DNA of 64,000 nucleotides from Erinaceus europaeus (lineage: Eukaryota > Chordata > Mammalia > Eulipotyphla > Erinaceidae): positions 69,945,254-70,009,253 of the forward strand of contig NC_080168.1 in assembly GCF_950295315.1 (NCBI RefSeq), written 5' to 3'. Numbering within the stretch: the first letter of the stretch is position 1; each line of letters starts with the position of its first letter. Below the pieces are notes generated by a model. That model had not been told where the DNA came from and made no database searches. It worked only from the letters and a program-made list of their open reading frames with translations. This document shows positions 12,367 to 22,790 of the stretch, in pieces. The position numbers and the translations under genes were made by a program.

Positions 12367-13281
12367 TTATAAAAGGTCTTTTAGAACCTCATTCAGGGTC
12401 GGTTTGGTGATGGTTGCCTCTTGTAACTGTTGTTTGTCTAAGAAGGTTTTGATCCCTCCATCTAGTTTCAATGAAAGTCTAGCAGGATATATTATCCTTG
12501 GTTGAAACCCTTTGTCATTCAGGGCTTGATAGATATCTTGCCATTCTCTTCTGGCTTTTAGAGTTTGAGTGGAGAAGTCTGCATATAATCTTATGGGTTT
12601 TCCCTTGTATGTGACTTTTTGTTTCTCTCTTGCAGCCTTTAGGATCCTTTCTTTATCCTTACTTCTTCTCATTGTGACTATGATGTGTCTTGGTGTCTTC
12701 AGGTCTGGGTTGATTCTGTTTGGTACTCTCTGTGCCTCTTGAATCTTGATGTCCTTTCTGTTATTCAGGTCTGGGAAGTTTTCTTCTATTTTTTCCTCTA
12801 GAATTTTTGCTTCCCCTTCCTCTCTTTCTTCCTCTGGCAGGTCAATTATACGAATGTTACTTCTTTTGAGATCATCCCATATGTCTCTGTTGTTGTTTTC
12901 AGTGTCTCTCAATCTCTTTTTAAGCTCTTTCACCTCTTTATTAATTTTCTCTAACTCATTCTCTGTCTGACTAATTTTGTTTTCTGCTTCTGTTAGTCTG
13001 ATTTCCCTTGCCTTAGCTTCTTTCTTCATTACAGCTCTTTCAGCTTTCAGTTCTCTAATTGCCTCAAGATAGTCAGTATTTTCCTTGGGGGTCTCAACTG
13101 TTGTTTCCCTAATACTGCCATTCCTTTCCTTCAATGTTGTTTTCATTTCTGTGATTAATAAGTTTATTATTGCTTGCATACTTTTCCTATCTATAGTTAC
13201 TTCTGGCTTATTGGTAGTTTCATCTGGGCTCTTATCTTCATTCACTGGAGTAGCAGTTTTATTTGTTTTTGATCTACCTAT
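12367..13281 (-). pseudogene. L1-A ORF1, open over about 304 codons but start codon lost
   Basis: This is the best-preserved gene in the window. The stop TAA is at 12,369-12,367, and the frame is open back to 13,281, where the expected ATG reads ATA. The order is an N-terminal leader, a coiled coil (heptads such as LEKINKEVKELKKRLRDTE), an RRM with NIRIIDLPEEEREEGE, and a C-terminal domain with QRVPNRINPDLKTPRHIIV and RIIYPARLSLKLDG. The length equals the 304 codons inferred for L1-B. The next in-frame Met is about 35 codons in, just before the coiled coil, so an N-truncated protein is possible on paper. ORF1p alone cannot retrotranspose without an ORF2p. Confidence 0.92.
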
Positions 13282-14906
13282 TTTTTTGATTTATGTGTTT
13301 CTTTTTTTATGCTCTGTTGTTCCTCATTTGTTGTGTCTTGAGTACAAGCAACACTTTACTAAATTCCTTTATGACCAATGCACTCATCAACCTCAGGAAT
13401 TACAGTAGCAACTGAAGCAAGTACTTGAGCACTACCAGTTTAATCACTGCCAGTTATCCAAACAATTTCTCCAGTCCGTGAAAAAATAGTAACCAAATCC
13501 CAGTGAAGAAGAAAGAGAAAAGAAAGAAGGGATAGCAAGAATAGACAGTTATGCAAATCTACTATCCATTGTATATTCTAGGGGTAATAAGAGGGGAAAG
13601 GGAACTAGAGCAGAGATACACACATAGAGAGTCCACTCTGACTTCCCCCAAATAATTCATAAATTCAGAAAGGCAAAGAAGAAGGAAGAAAGAAGTATAT
13701 GACAAGATAAACAAAAAAAAAGAAAGGAAAAAAAAATTAAAAAGAGACAAGTGAGAGAAATTGGAAAAGATAAGAACAAGAGCTGTAATTAATGAGCAGT
13801 GAAAGGAAAGGGTTTTTTTTGATTACTTTATTTTTAATTTAATTTAATTTATATTTTTAATTAGCTAGGAGGAGGAGGGAGGGGGGAGAGTCTGTAGAGG
13901 AGGTAGGAGTAACGAGACAAGTTCCTCCCACAATAGATAAGATGCTCACTACCCTAGCAATGAAAGATACCCTTAGAGTTAATTCTGATCAACCTAAAGG
14001 GGGGAAGATATATGCCTTTATATAATATTAATAATAAAATAGAGCAGGGTAAAAAAAAAAACCCTGTCCCAGATTACCTCAAACCTCATGATCAGAGGCA
14101 GCTGATTGTTAAGAATGAGAAAAAAAAAAAAAACCTCAGGACTAGAAAAGTTAGGTGAATTAGACAATTATGCAAATCTACTATCCACTGTATATTCTAG
14201 GGGTGGCTAAAGGAGGAAGGGAAGTTGAGCAGAGACACTCACAGTGAGAGTCCACACTGAGTCAGAATTCTTCTCCAAAATAATTCCCAAATGTGTATCA
14301 GTGAATTCAAAAAAGCACACTGTTTGGTGGTGTGGGGGGCTGGGGCCTGTGGCTTTGGAAGCTGTAGGATTAAGGAAGAAAGGATGACAAGAATGAGAAA
14401 AAGAAGAAAAAAGAGAGAATAATTAAAAAGATAATAAAAAGAACAGTCATAAAAGAGCGGTGAAAGGAAAGAGTTTTATTTATTTATTTATTTATTTTTA
14501 ATTATTTAATTACCTATGCAGGGTGAGGGGTGTTGGCTACTTAGAAAGAAAAAAGGCCAGAGGTTTCAGAAGGGTATAGACTTAGAATGAATGATACTTC
14601 CTGGTGGGACAGGAATTTGGTAAAGACAGAAGCTCAGCAGGGGAGCCTGCTAAGATCTGGTCCCCAGGGACTGGTTATTGGGGTAGGGGTGAAGAGGGAT
14701 GAGGTGTGCTTAATAATTAAAAGGAAAACATATTTTTCCCTTTTTTTCTACTCTATTTCTTAACCCAAATTAAGTTAAAGTCACCTCCTTGGTGTCACTG
14801 CTAGGACCCCTTATTGACTGGCCTACTAAAGGCAGAAAATCCTACCGTTTCCAGAAGATGTGGTCAGAGCTCAAGCCACTAGCAGCTTCTCAGTCCACCA
14901 TCTTCC
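13282..14906 (-). promoter_or_regulatory. L1-A 5' UTR with internal duplication
   Basis: The 5' UTR spans about 1.6 kb. A block starting ATGCAAATCTACTATCCA and including TGTATATTCTAGGGGT and GAGTCCAC occurs at about 13,545-13,640 and again at about 14,165-14,260. A GTGAAAGGAAAG(A/G)GTTTT motif follows each copy, at about 13,798 and 14,459. The repeat period is therefore about 620-660 bp. L1-B has only one such block. The 5' terminus holds the CCATCTTCC motif. Poly(A) or A-rich stretches near 14,050 and 14,120 may be old tails of small insertions. Confidence 0.75.
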
Positions 14907-15102
14907 CACTTTCCTTGAAGAAAGTATTTGTAAGAAGGGAAAATGTGTTCATTTAGTTAACCTTCGCTGATAAAATAAGATGATACTGGAGAATTCACAG
15001 TTGAGACATCATTGAAAAGAAAATCCATGATTACTTAAGTTTTTTTCAGCCTAGAATTTTCCAAAGCCAACATTTTTATTTTCAATGAAAGTATTAATTG
15101 AA
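14907..15102. other. Gap without recognised element
   Basis: About 200 bp of AT-rich sequence lie between the L1-A 5' end and the first SINE. I see no coding potential or repeat signature. Confidence 0.5.
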
Positions 15103-15297
15103 GGCTGGGCAGTGGCACACCTGGTTGAGTGAATACATTACCATGTTCAAGCTCCTGGTCCCCACCTACAGGATAGAACCTTCATGATTGATGGATTAGT
15201 GCTGCAGGTGTCTCTCTTCCCCTCTGTATATCCCCCTTCCCTCTCACATTCTCTCTGTCTTTATCATAAGTAAATAAATAAATATCAATTAATGATA
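15103..15297 (+). mobile_element. tRNA-derived SINE, type A
   Basis: The copy begins GGCTGGGCAGTGGCACACC and has a degenerate polymerase III A box. The CCCCACCTACAGG block, GTGCTGCAGGTGTCTCTC, a pyrimidine stretch and a TAAATAAATAAATA tail follow. The same architecture recurs in many copies below, and I call it type A. Confidence 0.85.
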
Positions 15298-15868
15298 GAC
15301 TAAGTTACTCTTTATCCATTTGATTATGCCAAAAGTTGGGAGGAGGAGGGTTAGAGAGTGGCAAATAGTATTCATGAAAATTATTTATGTATTTATAGCA
15401 GAAGAGAAATGCATTTGATATTCCTGTCCACATAAATTTTATTATCAGTTTTCAATACCTTCAATTAATTTATTCCATTTCAGACTCCAAACCAAAACCT
15501 ATGACCTTTGTTTATTGATGATTCATCCCAATGTAATCTTTCAAGACTTCTCAACACTACACTAAAATGTGAGTACCAAATATTAGAATGAATTGAAAAT
15601 TTAACTTAATAGATAAAAAATATATTTAATAATAGCCATGGTGTTATCTGAGCTTTCTCAGTAAATAGGTTTACAGTCTTCCCTTTATGTGTAGAGCTGC
15701 TATATCATAACTATAGCTGAGAGTCATTTGTTTTTCATCCTCTGCTCTTTTTCTATTGTACTCTCCTCTCTGTACCTAAGGACTGCTATATGTTTTCTTA
15801 CTCCTTCCTCCCTCTACTCTTGCCTTTTACGTCTTTCATGAGCACCCTATGAGATTCAACTTTTTTTT
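15298..15868. other. Gap without recognised element
   Basis: About 570 bp of AT-rich sequence show no SINE, L1 or coding signature that I recognise. Confidence 0.4.
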
Positions 15869-15884
15869 TACCAGACTGAATCTT

Positions 15885-16092
15885 TTTTTATTGGTGATTT
15901 AAGAATTATTGACAAGATTATGGGATAAGAGGTGTACAATTCCATACAATTCCTACAACCAGAGTTCCATATCACCTCCCCTCCTTTGAAAGTTTCCCTA
16001 ATCTTTATCCCTCTGGGAGTATGGACCAAAGATCTTTATGGGGTGCAGAAGTTGGGAGGTCTGGCTTCTGTAATTGCTTCCTTCCATCTTCT
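15885..16092 (-). mobile_element. Short L1 3' end (young type)
   Basis: This matches the last 200 bp of the L1-B and L1-C 3' UTRs, from the tail side (ATTGACAAGATTATGGGATAAGAGG) to GGTCTGGCTTCTGTAATTGC. It is a 5'-truncated L1 copy with no coding sequence. Confidence 0.8.
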
Positions 16093-16099
16093 GTTCCCA

Positions 16100-16485
16100 A
16101 TAAAGAATTTTGTTCTATACTCCCAAAAGGAGAGCAATGTCAAGGGAAGATGACCAGAGGTCTCTGAGCTCTAACTACATCAAGACATAAAGAGAGAAAA
16201 TGAAAAGAGGAAGGGAATTTAAAAATAGTAATAGATATATTACTATTTGTGACTTATGAAAAAGAGAATGTGGGACCATGGGGAAAAAGACAGATATTTA
16301 TAGACAGACAGATATTTATAGAAATAATTGTTAACCCGTATCTGTGACCTTAAGAAAACTGCTGAAGATTCTGATGGAGGGGAGGTGGATACAGAGCTCT
16401 GGTAGTGGGAATGGTGTATAATTATACCCTTGTTATCTTGTAATTTTGTACATCAATATTAGATCACTAATAAAAAAATTATCAG
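16100..16485 (+). mobile_element. Old L1 or HAL1-type 3' UTR end
   Basis: The end reads GGATACAGAGCTCTGGTAGT, then TTATCTTGTAATTTTGTACA and ATCACTAATAAAA. It resembles the 3' end of the HAL1-like element at 47,490-47,612, so both belong to one older lineage. The 5' boundary is uncertain. Confidence 0.6.
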
Positions 16486-16499
16486 GTTGGGGAGGTATT

Positions 16500-17515
16500 T
16501 TTACATATATAATTTACCGCACATCCTGCCAGAGGTCTGTGTCTCCCACTCCAGATACGTCAACCCTGTCCTCACACTGTTCAAGATCAAGTCTGTTAAG
16601 GCAGCCAGTGCCACCTCGACATGTTTCACTTTGGACTGTGTCCAGTGAAGCCAGGCATGGGATGTCAACTCTTCAGCTCCAATACTCGAGTGGGACCTTT
16701 TCTAGCTCATAAGACTCTTTAGTTCCATTGTGGTGGAGCACTTTCCAACAAAGTTACAGAAACTAGATATAGACCAGATAGACCAGTACCCATGAGATAG
16801 GGGCACAGGTGCGCATGTATCCATAAGTTTGGAGAAAATATATTACCTTAAAGTCAAGGGAATCCTTGGATTTCCACATAGATATGTTGGGTCCGGACTT
16901 CTAACAGATCCCTCTCTCCACCGTCACTGGTCATCTCCATCAGGAACAACATCATAAACCCTCTTGTGGGCCTCTACAGGACCTTGCCCTCAATGTAGAA
17001 CAACAGTGGTAGGGACTGCTGTACTCTCCAAAGGGAAGTTGGGCCAATATACTTTGTCATTTGAGGAAGTCTGGTCCTGCAGCCTAGAGTGCAGCCTAGA
17101 ATATTCCTAGCTGTGACTATGGACTGTGAGCTCAGACTGACAGGGATGTGGAGGTTACACAGGCTCCTATGCTAAATATGAATAGGCATGGGCCTGAGAT
17201 CAGATCGATAGGCCCTTTGGAAAATACCTAAAACAGACTTCCTTGCTCCTTCCAGCATGAAGACCCAAATTTCATCTGCTATACTTTTACCTTTAGGTTC
17301 CTGATTATTAAATAGTTTGTTCTGCTTTATATCTTAATGTTTTTCAGTCACCATGTTGCAGGTGCTACCATGACCCCAGCCTGACTTCCCTGAGCAGACG
17401 ACCTCACCAATATGTCCTGGAACCTCACCTTTCCAGAGCCCTGCCTCCCTAGGGAAAGATAGAAACAGGCTGGAGGTATGGCTGCACCTGTCAACACCCA
17501 TGTCAAGAGGAGATT
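16500..17515 (+). mobile_element. L1 3' UTR fragment (long subfamily)
   Basis: This 1-kb stretch aligns by eye with the L1-D 3' UTR at about 56,060-57,420. Shared landmarks include TGTTTCAC(T/C)T...GACTGTGT, GGTCATCTCCATCAGGAACA, TGTGAGCTCAGA and ACAGGCTCCTA. It includes the 750-bp part missing from L1-A, L1-B and L1-C. It stops before the terminal 200 bp, which is unusual for L1 because truncation normally affects the 5' end. Confidence 0.8.
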
Positions 17516-17739
17516 CAGCTTTTATAATAAGTTCCTAGCTTGTGCCACCAGCCAGTCTCCCCCATATCTTGTGAGAGTTTATTAATCTATTTGAAAGTCG
17601 AGGAACTAGCTTTCCTCTTATTATTTTCATAATTCTCTCTTTGTATTTGATCTTTACAATTTTCGCAATAATGAATTTTGCTGTATAACTATTTTTACTA
17701 GCTTGAAGAAGTTCTGATTATTTCTTCAAATAAAAGTTC
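17516..17739. other. Gap, possibly old L1 remnant
   Basis: This AT-rich stretch between the L1 3' UTR fragment and the ORF1-like fragment has no clear signature. Confidence 0.35.
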
Positions 17740-18340
17740 TGCCCCTCCACTTCCTCTTTCTCTCCTACTTCTGGAACCTCTATAATTAGAATAAGAATGG
17801 TGTTCCTCTTGACATCATCCCATATAGCTAATATGTTGTTTTTATTTATTCCAATTATTTATTCTGTTTTTTTATGTTATTGATTGTATCTGCTTTATCC
17901 TCTAAAACACTAACTAAGCATTTTACTATTTTGTTTTTGTAGAGTTTCTCCATTATATATATATTTTTAGATCAGCCACTATATTCTTTAACTCTATGAT
18001 ATCTGTTTGGAAATTTCTCACATTCTTTCCAAACTTGTTGATTTTTTTTCCATTGACCTTATCTGGTAAACATTATCAAAGTTGTTGTGTTGAAATCTCC
18101 ACTGGTGACCTAATGTAAATCTGTTGTACTTGGAGTATTTCTCAGGATGCTGGCTTGATCCATTGGTATGGCTAGTTCTGGTGGACTCATCTGTTTCCTC
18201 ATTATGTCTGGTGCTGTGTGGGGGTCTGTGTTTAAAAGCCTGTATGTGAACATGCCTGAGCAACCACAAGGGTTCACAGTAGTGAGTGTTTGACCATATC
18301 TGTATGTCTGTTTCACATGGGACTGGAAAGATCACTGGTT
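17740..18340 (-). mobile_element. Old L1 or HAL1 ORF1 and 5' region fragment
   Basis: On the minus strand, 17,760-17,860 resembles the ORF1 RRM region of the younger L1s (compare the stretch ATTA(G/T)A...GAATG...CATCCCATAT). Sequence further right, to about 18,340, reads as the ORF1 N-terminal part and upstream leader of an older element. Two overlapping open stretches (18,335-18,018 and 18,316-18,110) are remnants. It is too decayed to assign a subfamily. Confidence 0.55.
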
Positions 18341-18523
18341 TACTCCTGAAGTCCTATAGGCTTCAGTGCTGACCAAGAATACAGAGTCTCAAGTACCTGG
18401 CAATTAGTTTGAATAAACCTGGTTAAAATAAGGGGTTTGCTGTTGCAAGTTCCTCAGGGCAGCTGTTTCTTGAGTTTGAGGAGTCCAGGAGGCTGGGATA
18501 TCAGTGCTGAGAAGGGTCTAACA

Positions 18524-18528
18524 GGAGG

Positions 18529-18588
<60 letters not shown>

Positions 18589-18644
18589 ATCTATCTATCT
18601 ATCATCTATCAACTATATATCTATCACCCATCTATCTATCTATC

Positions 18645-18686
<42 letters not shown>

Positions 18687-18722
18687 TTATCTATCTACCT
18701 ATCTATCTATCCATCTATCTGT
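18524..18722. repeat. (TCTA)n microsatellite, about 200 bp
   Basis: A long tetranucleotide array TATC/TCTA has a few interruptions (CATC, ACTA, CACC, TTTA, TACC). It is probably length-polymorphic between individuals. Confidence 0.97.
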
Positions 18723-19291
18723 TGTGATATAGCATATAGCACTGCTGTGGGGATGTAGTTGGCTAGAGATAGTGTCAGCCTAATGGACTAAAGTAACTTG
18801 CAAGTGGCTGAAAGTCCAGCCTTTTTTGCCCAAGGGTGCAATGTGACTGGATGCTGGGGTGGAAGGTGGGGTCTGGGTGCTGGCTGCCATGAATTTGGGT
18901 TTCAGAATCCAGGACAAACAGATGTCGAGGGCATGATGTTTTTCCTGGGACTTGGACATATGTGAACTTAAACCTTGGTAACTCCCTTTGTCATGATCTG
19001 GCCAATTCTTACCGCCGATTTTCTGAGTGCCTTCTGTGGGACATGGTGACCCCAGCTGAGGCTTCCCAGGACCCGCCAGACTGCTGCTGACTGGAACTAT
19101 ATGAACACATGGGGCTGAACTTTGGGTAACTTATTCTTGGACTTATGAAACTGGCTTATTTACTTCTGCTTACAACTTCTCATTTAGTTGTACCTAATAT
19201 ATATTAAAGTCCTGTACCCTTGTACCACCCTAATAAATCCTTGATTTGTTTTAACTTGCCCCACAGCCAAATCTAATATGCACCATCACAG
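18723..19291 (+). mobile_element. Candidate solo LTR, unclassified
   Basis: The block starts TGTGATATAGCATAT and ends ATATGCACCATCACA. The ends are inverted repeats of each other at 12 of 15 positions. An AATAAA at 19,232-19,237 sits about 55 bp before the 3' end, with a TATA-like TATATATTA upstream, as in an LTR. The left flank is microsatellite and I see no target-site duplication, so this is tentative. Confidence 0.35.
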
Positions 19292-19329
19292 CAAAGTACC
19301 TTCCAATTAATTACAACAGCTATCTAATC

Positions 19330-19566
19330 AATCTTGTAGATTCCTGGGAAGTTCTTAGCCACGCATTTGCTTTTGGGCATCTGAGTTGCTTCCAAGTTTG
19401 GACCATTATAAATTGTGCAGCTATGAACGTAGATGTACATAGTTCTCTTTAGATGGCTATTTTTGGCTTCCTTTGGATATATCCCCAAGAGGGGAATTGC
19501 CAGATCATTTCTAAAATTCTGAGAAGTTTCTAAACTGTTTTCTACAACAGTTGGACCAATCTGCAT
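19330..19566 (-). mobile_element. Old L1 ORF2 C-terminal fragment
   Basis: Conceptual minus-strand translation gives a stretch with AIPLLGIYPKE followed by a degraded copy of the C-terminal L1 ORF2 segment. The same region occurs in L1-A and L1-B, but this copy is much more divergent and belongs to an older family. Confidence 0.8.
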
Positions 19567-19739
19567 TGTTCAAAATTATAAGCACTTGGAGCAGAAGTGA
19601 CTGTTATTTTATTGGGATTCAATCTGATAAGATCTTTCAAGATAGGCATTGATAATTTAGAGATATCACAGCACACCATTTTTACAGAACAAACTTATGG
19701 AAATGGCACAGTGAAGAAACAAACCCTTTATTAAGACTA

Positions 19740-20125
19740 CTAGACGCAAGTGTTGATTCCAATGCTTGCTAACATTTTTATTTAAGGAAAGTTACTTTAG
19801 TTTCTCTGTACATCAGTTTCCCACCTTTAACCTGAGAGCCACAGTAGTACCTCTATTTTAGGGTAGTTGTTAGGAATAAATTCATTTAGTTGTTGGCCTG
19901 GGAGGTGGTGCAGTGGATGATGTGTTAAACTCTCAAGCATGAGGTTCCAGTTTCAGTCCCTGAATATGCAAAAGTGATGTTCAGGTTCTCTTCCTCTCAC
20001 AGATAAATATATCTTTAAAAAATCTTTTAGAAACTTAATTAATACATTCAAAGAGTCAACATGGGGAAGTGCCTTTAAGAACACCTGGTGCAGAGAAAAT
20101 TGCTATATCCTTATTAGCTGTCATT
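19740..20125 (+). mobile_element. MIR SINE, interrupted by a younger SINE
   Basis: Positions 19,790-19,895 carry the MIR core pattern (AGTTACTTTAGTTTCTCTGTACATCAGTTTCCC in pieces, then GTAGTACCT...GGTTGTT-like and TTAGGAATAAATTCA). The rest continues at about 20,033-20,125 (TAATACATTCAAAG, AGTGCCTTTAAGAACACC and TTAGCTGTCATT). The younger SINE at 19,897-20,030 splits it. MIRs are ancient mammalian tRNA-derived SINEs. Confidence 0.7.
19897..20030 (+). mobile_element. tRNA-derived SINE, type D, inside MIR
   Basis: It begins GGCCTGGGAGGTGGTGCAGT, with A-box-like GTGGTGCAGTGGATGATG and B-box-like AGTTTCAGTCCC. A GTGATG...GGTTCTCTTCCTCTC segment and an ATAAATATATCTTTAAAAA tail follow. The same type occurs at 24,388 and, as a head only, at 25,608. 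Confidence 0.8.
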
Positions 20126-20800
20126 TTTCACATGTGGAAACTGGAAAGGCTGTTAGGAAATCAGACTTAGAATCCCAAATGGCTTGATAAAGCCTCAGAA
20201 GATGATGGAAGTGATTTTTCTGGGATTCATTAGTGTGAATGTCTGTGATGAGCTGTACAGCACCTCTTTGTGTTGGAAGGTTTGTGTTTTGGTGGGATGG
20301 AGGCTACTGAAGCCATCTTCTGGCATTGGAAGTTGCCCTCCTTGATTTGGAAGTAGGAGGAGGAAAGGCAATTGCCAAAGCCACTCCCTGTGTAGAAATG
20401 GATCCTCTTCCAAGCCTGTGTCAGATTTCTCTGTGTACAACATCAGGGCTGATGATCCACATGACACAAATTTGCAAGACAAGATGTTAGCCCCTCAGTA
20501 AGCCAGGAAATCAATTTCCCAGCTGCCACAGCCCTGGAGGAAACATCTGCTGGACCATTTGCCATGGAAAGTAATTAAAATAAGATGTGGGACCCAAAGG
20601 AGTGGGCAGGGAGCAAGACCTGGTTCCATCTAGGAGAAGAAAGTCTTTGGCTTGAGAATGGTACTGTTCTCCAGGTTTGTGTTGACAGAGAAACAATATG
20701 AAAGGTTGTGTGGATAATACATGTGTTTGTGTTGACTTTGCCTCCAAAGCATCCAACAAATGGGACTAGTGATCATTACAAACCTGTTTTTGAGATATTG
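20126..20800. other. Unique sequence, no gene recognised
   Basis: About 670 bp have normal complexity and no repeat signature that I recognise. Short open stretches occur on the minus strand (20,482-20,195 and 20,759-20,511). They lack recognisable domains and overlap each other in other frames, so I do not call them genes. Confidence 0.45.
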
Positions 20801-20817
20801 CTTATCATTCTTTCTAT

Positions 20818-21046
20818 ATATCTCTCTATCTGCCATCTATATATTATCTGTCTATCATCTATTACTACCTATCCATTCATCATCTATCACTACTCATCCA
20901 CTGGTCATCTATCCTCTATTATCTATCATCTCTCTCTCTTATAGCTACCTATCTGTCATTTATCTACCTACTTATCATCTATCATCTACTCATCTGTTGA
21001 TCATCAATCTTCCATCATCTGTCTATCCTCTATATCTCTATCTTCT
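20818..21046. repeat. Degenerate TCTA/TCATC simple repeat
   Basis: Irregular runs of TATCTATCATCTA-like units with many substitutions fill this stretch. It resembles an aged version of the array at 18,524-18,722. Confidence 0.85.
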
Positions 21047-21061
21047 TTTTTTAAGTTTTTT

Positions 21062-21263
21062 TTTTGTTTTGATCTTTATTTATTTGATAGAGACAGCCAG
21101 AAATCAATAGGGAAGAGGAGGATTGAGCAGGAGAGAGACACCTTCAGCACTGCTTCACTACTTGCCAAGCTTTTCTCCTGCAGGTGGAGAGCTGGGGCCT
21201 CAAACCCAGACCTTTGTGCTTAGTGCTATGTGCACTTAACCTGGTTCACCACCACCTGGCCCC
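21062..21263 (-). mobile_element. tRNA-derived SINE, type A
   Basis: On the plus strand it starts with T-rich tail sequence and TTTATTTATTTGATAGAGAC. It then shows AGCACTGCTTCACTACTTG, CTCCTGCAGGTGGAGAGC and ends GTTCACCACCACCTGGCCC. It is a full-length minus-strand copy. Confidence 0.88.
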
Positions 21264-21274
21264 CAGTCTCAAAT

Positions 21275-21465
21275 TTGTATTGATCCCAAAACAGATTTGT
21301 TGGAGTACTACTCAGCAATTCAAAAAGATGTATCCTTTGAGAAAAAAAAAAAGGGTTTTAACTGCGGGTGGTTATGTTCGTTGAAGTAAGCAAGGAAATG
21401 AAAGACAACTACCAGATGGCTTCACTCTTATGTGAAATACAGAGGATTGAAATACATGAGCTTGC
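21275..21465 (+). mobile_element. Old L1 ORF2 end or 3' UTR fragment
   Basis: GAGTACTACTCAGCAATTCAAAAAGATG is a decayed version of the segment encoding the L1 ORF2 end. GAAATGAAAGACAACTACCAGATGGCTTCACTC follows in pieces, as just after that region in other old L1s. A short A run (21,340-21,352) interrupts it. Confidence 0.65.
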
Positions 21466-22384
21466 AAAGACAAGCACCCTCACCAGTGACTTAGCTCTCT
21501 GGTCAGCTCTCCTTTCTCTGAGCTCTCACAGGCCTGGCCCTGCCCATCAAACATGTGGTTTTGTACACAATCCAATTCCAACTACTGAGCATTCAGCAAT
21601 CAATCTTCTGAGTTAATACTGGACACACTGGGGCAACCAGGTACATGAAGTCATGCTAGATGTTTTCTCCAGTGTGTAATCAAGAGAGACAACTACAGAT
21701 GGACATAACTCAGCCTTAGAAATAAGGGAGCAAGAAAAAAAATAGAGGAGGGGTCCTGGGAACCAAAAGAGACAGTCTGAGAGCAGACAGAGAACGATTT
21801 AACACTCAGACGAGGAAGAAAATTGAGCTCCCCAATCATAGCCAAGAGATACAACCCACGCGCACGGCTCAGCAATGAGAAGTGCAGGGCAGGGCAGATT
21901 ACACAGACTTTTCCCATCACAAGATGTAAGCTAATCTACTTCACTAAAAACAAACACATTTTACCCTGGAGAGTCTCTGGAGTGCTTGGGACAGGGCTTG
22001 GGATTGAATTCATGAGACATACTTCTTCAGCCATTTAGAATGTTCGCCATAGAATTTCCTGGCTTTTCAGCATTCTTTCTTTTCTGATTCCTTAGAGATA
22101 ATAAGAACCATATTCACTAGAGGAACGTCTGGCAACTTACCATTTTCTAACCCTTATATTGCCCAATGCATAAACACATAGGTCAATTATTTTTCTAAAT
22201 CACGTTTTCCAGGAATTTACAAACCAATCATTCCCCACCTGCTTTTATAAATAAGACATAGCTCCACACAATCAAGAAATTACTCTACCCTTTTCCCAGG
22301 TAGAAGTGGCAATAGTTGCACCTGTTTTTCAGTAACAGTGGCATTGGTATTTTGATCATCTTAACTTTAAAACCTTGAAGAATC
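21466..22384. other. Unique sequence, no gene recognised
   Basis: About 900 bp contain no recognised repeat or gene. An open stretch at 21,920-21,693 on the minus strand has no domain I recognise. A stretch around 21,985-22,040 may be a remnant of an old SINE. Confidence 0.4.
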
Positions 22385-22790
22385 TATTGTACTTAGCATT
22401 AGAGAAATTCAAATGAAAACCACATTAAGATTCCACCTCCTACCCATGAAAATGGCCTACATCAAGAGAACAGGGATGCAAACTAGTGCAGTTATTATGG
22501 TAAACAGTCTGGAGAGTCCTTAAACAAATAAAAAATGGAAATATCTTATGATCCAGCAATACTATTCCTAGGCATTTACCCAAAATACATGAAAACACTA
22601 ATTGAAAGAGACATATGCACCCGTATGTTCATAACTACATTATTTGCAAGAGCCAACATATGAAAGCAACCTAAATGCCTATTGACAGGTAACTGGATAG
22701 AGAAGTTACAAAATATATAGTCCATGGGATACTTCCCACCAATTAAAAAAGAAGATATTATAGAAGATCTTGTGTAAAACCTCTAAGTAG
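22385..22790 (+). mobile_element. Old L1 ORF2 C-terminal fragment
   Basis: GAAATTCAAATGAAAACCAC, CACCTCCTACCCATGAAAATGG and CCAGCAATACTATTCCTAGG in order match the L1 ORF2 C-terminal region in older mammalian L1s. GCACCCGTATGTTCATA then follows. Stops occur in all frames. Confidence 0.82.

Larger units (their letters stand above)
10568..14906 (-). mobile_element. LINE-1 copy A, 5' segment (ORF2 N-terminal half, ORF1, 5' UTR)
   Basis: L1-A resumes here after the L1-B insertion, beginning inside the RT region at exactly the point where it stopped at 3,162. ORF2 continues to 12,303, ORF1 spans 12,367-13,281 and the 5' UTR runs to about 14,906, where the CCATCTTCC start motif (14,898-14,906) marks the 5' terminus. 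Without L1-B, L1-A would be about 7.5 kb inside the window, plus about 360 bp outside it, so it was full length. Confidence 0.94.

Noticed and set aside
18437..18727. Open stretch of Ser-Ile-Tyr-Leu repeats
   Set aside because: It is simply the translated TCTA microsatellite.
18524..21046. Regularly repeated units that could suggest a CRISPR-like array
   Set aside because: They are tetranucleotide simple repeats without unique spacers, in mammalian DNA.
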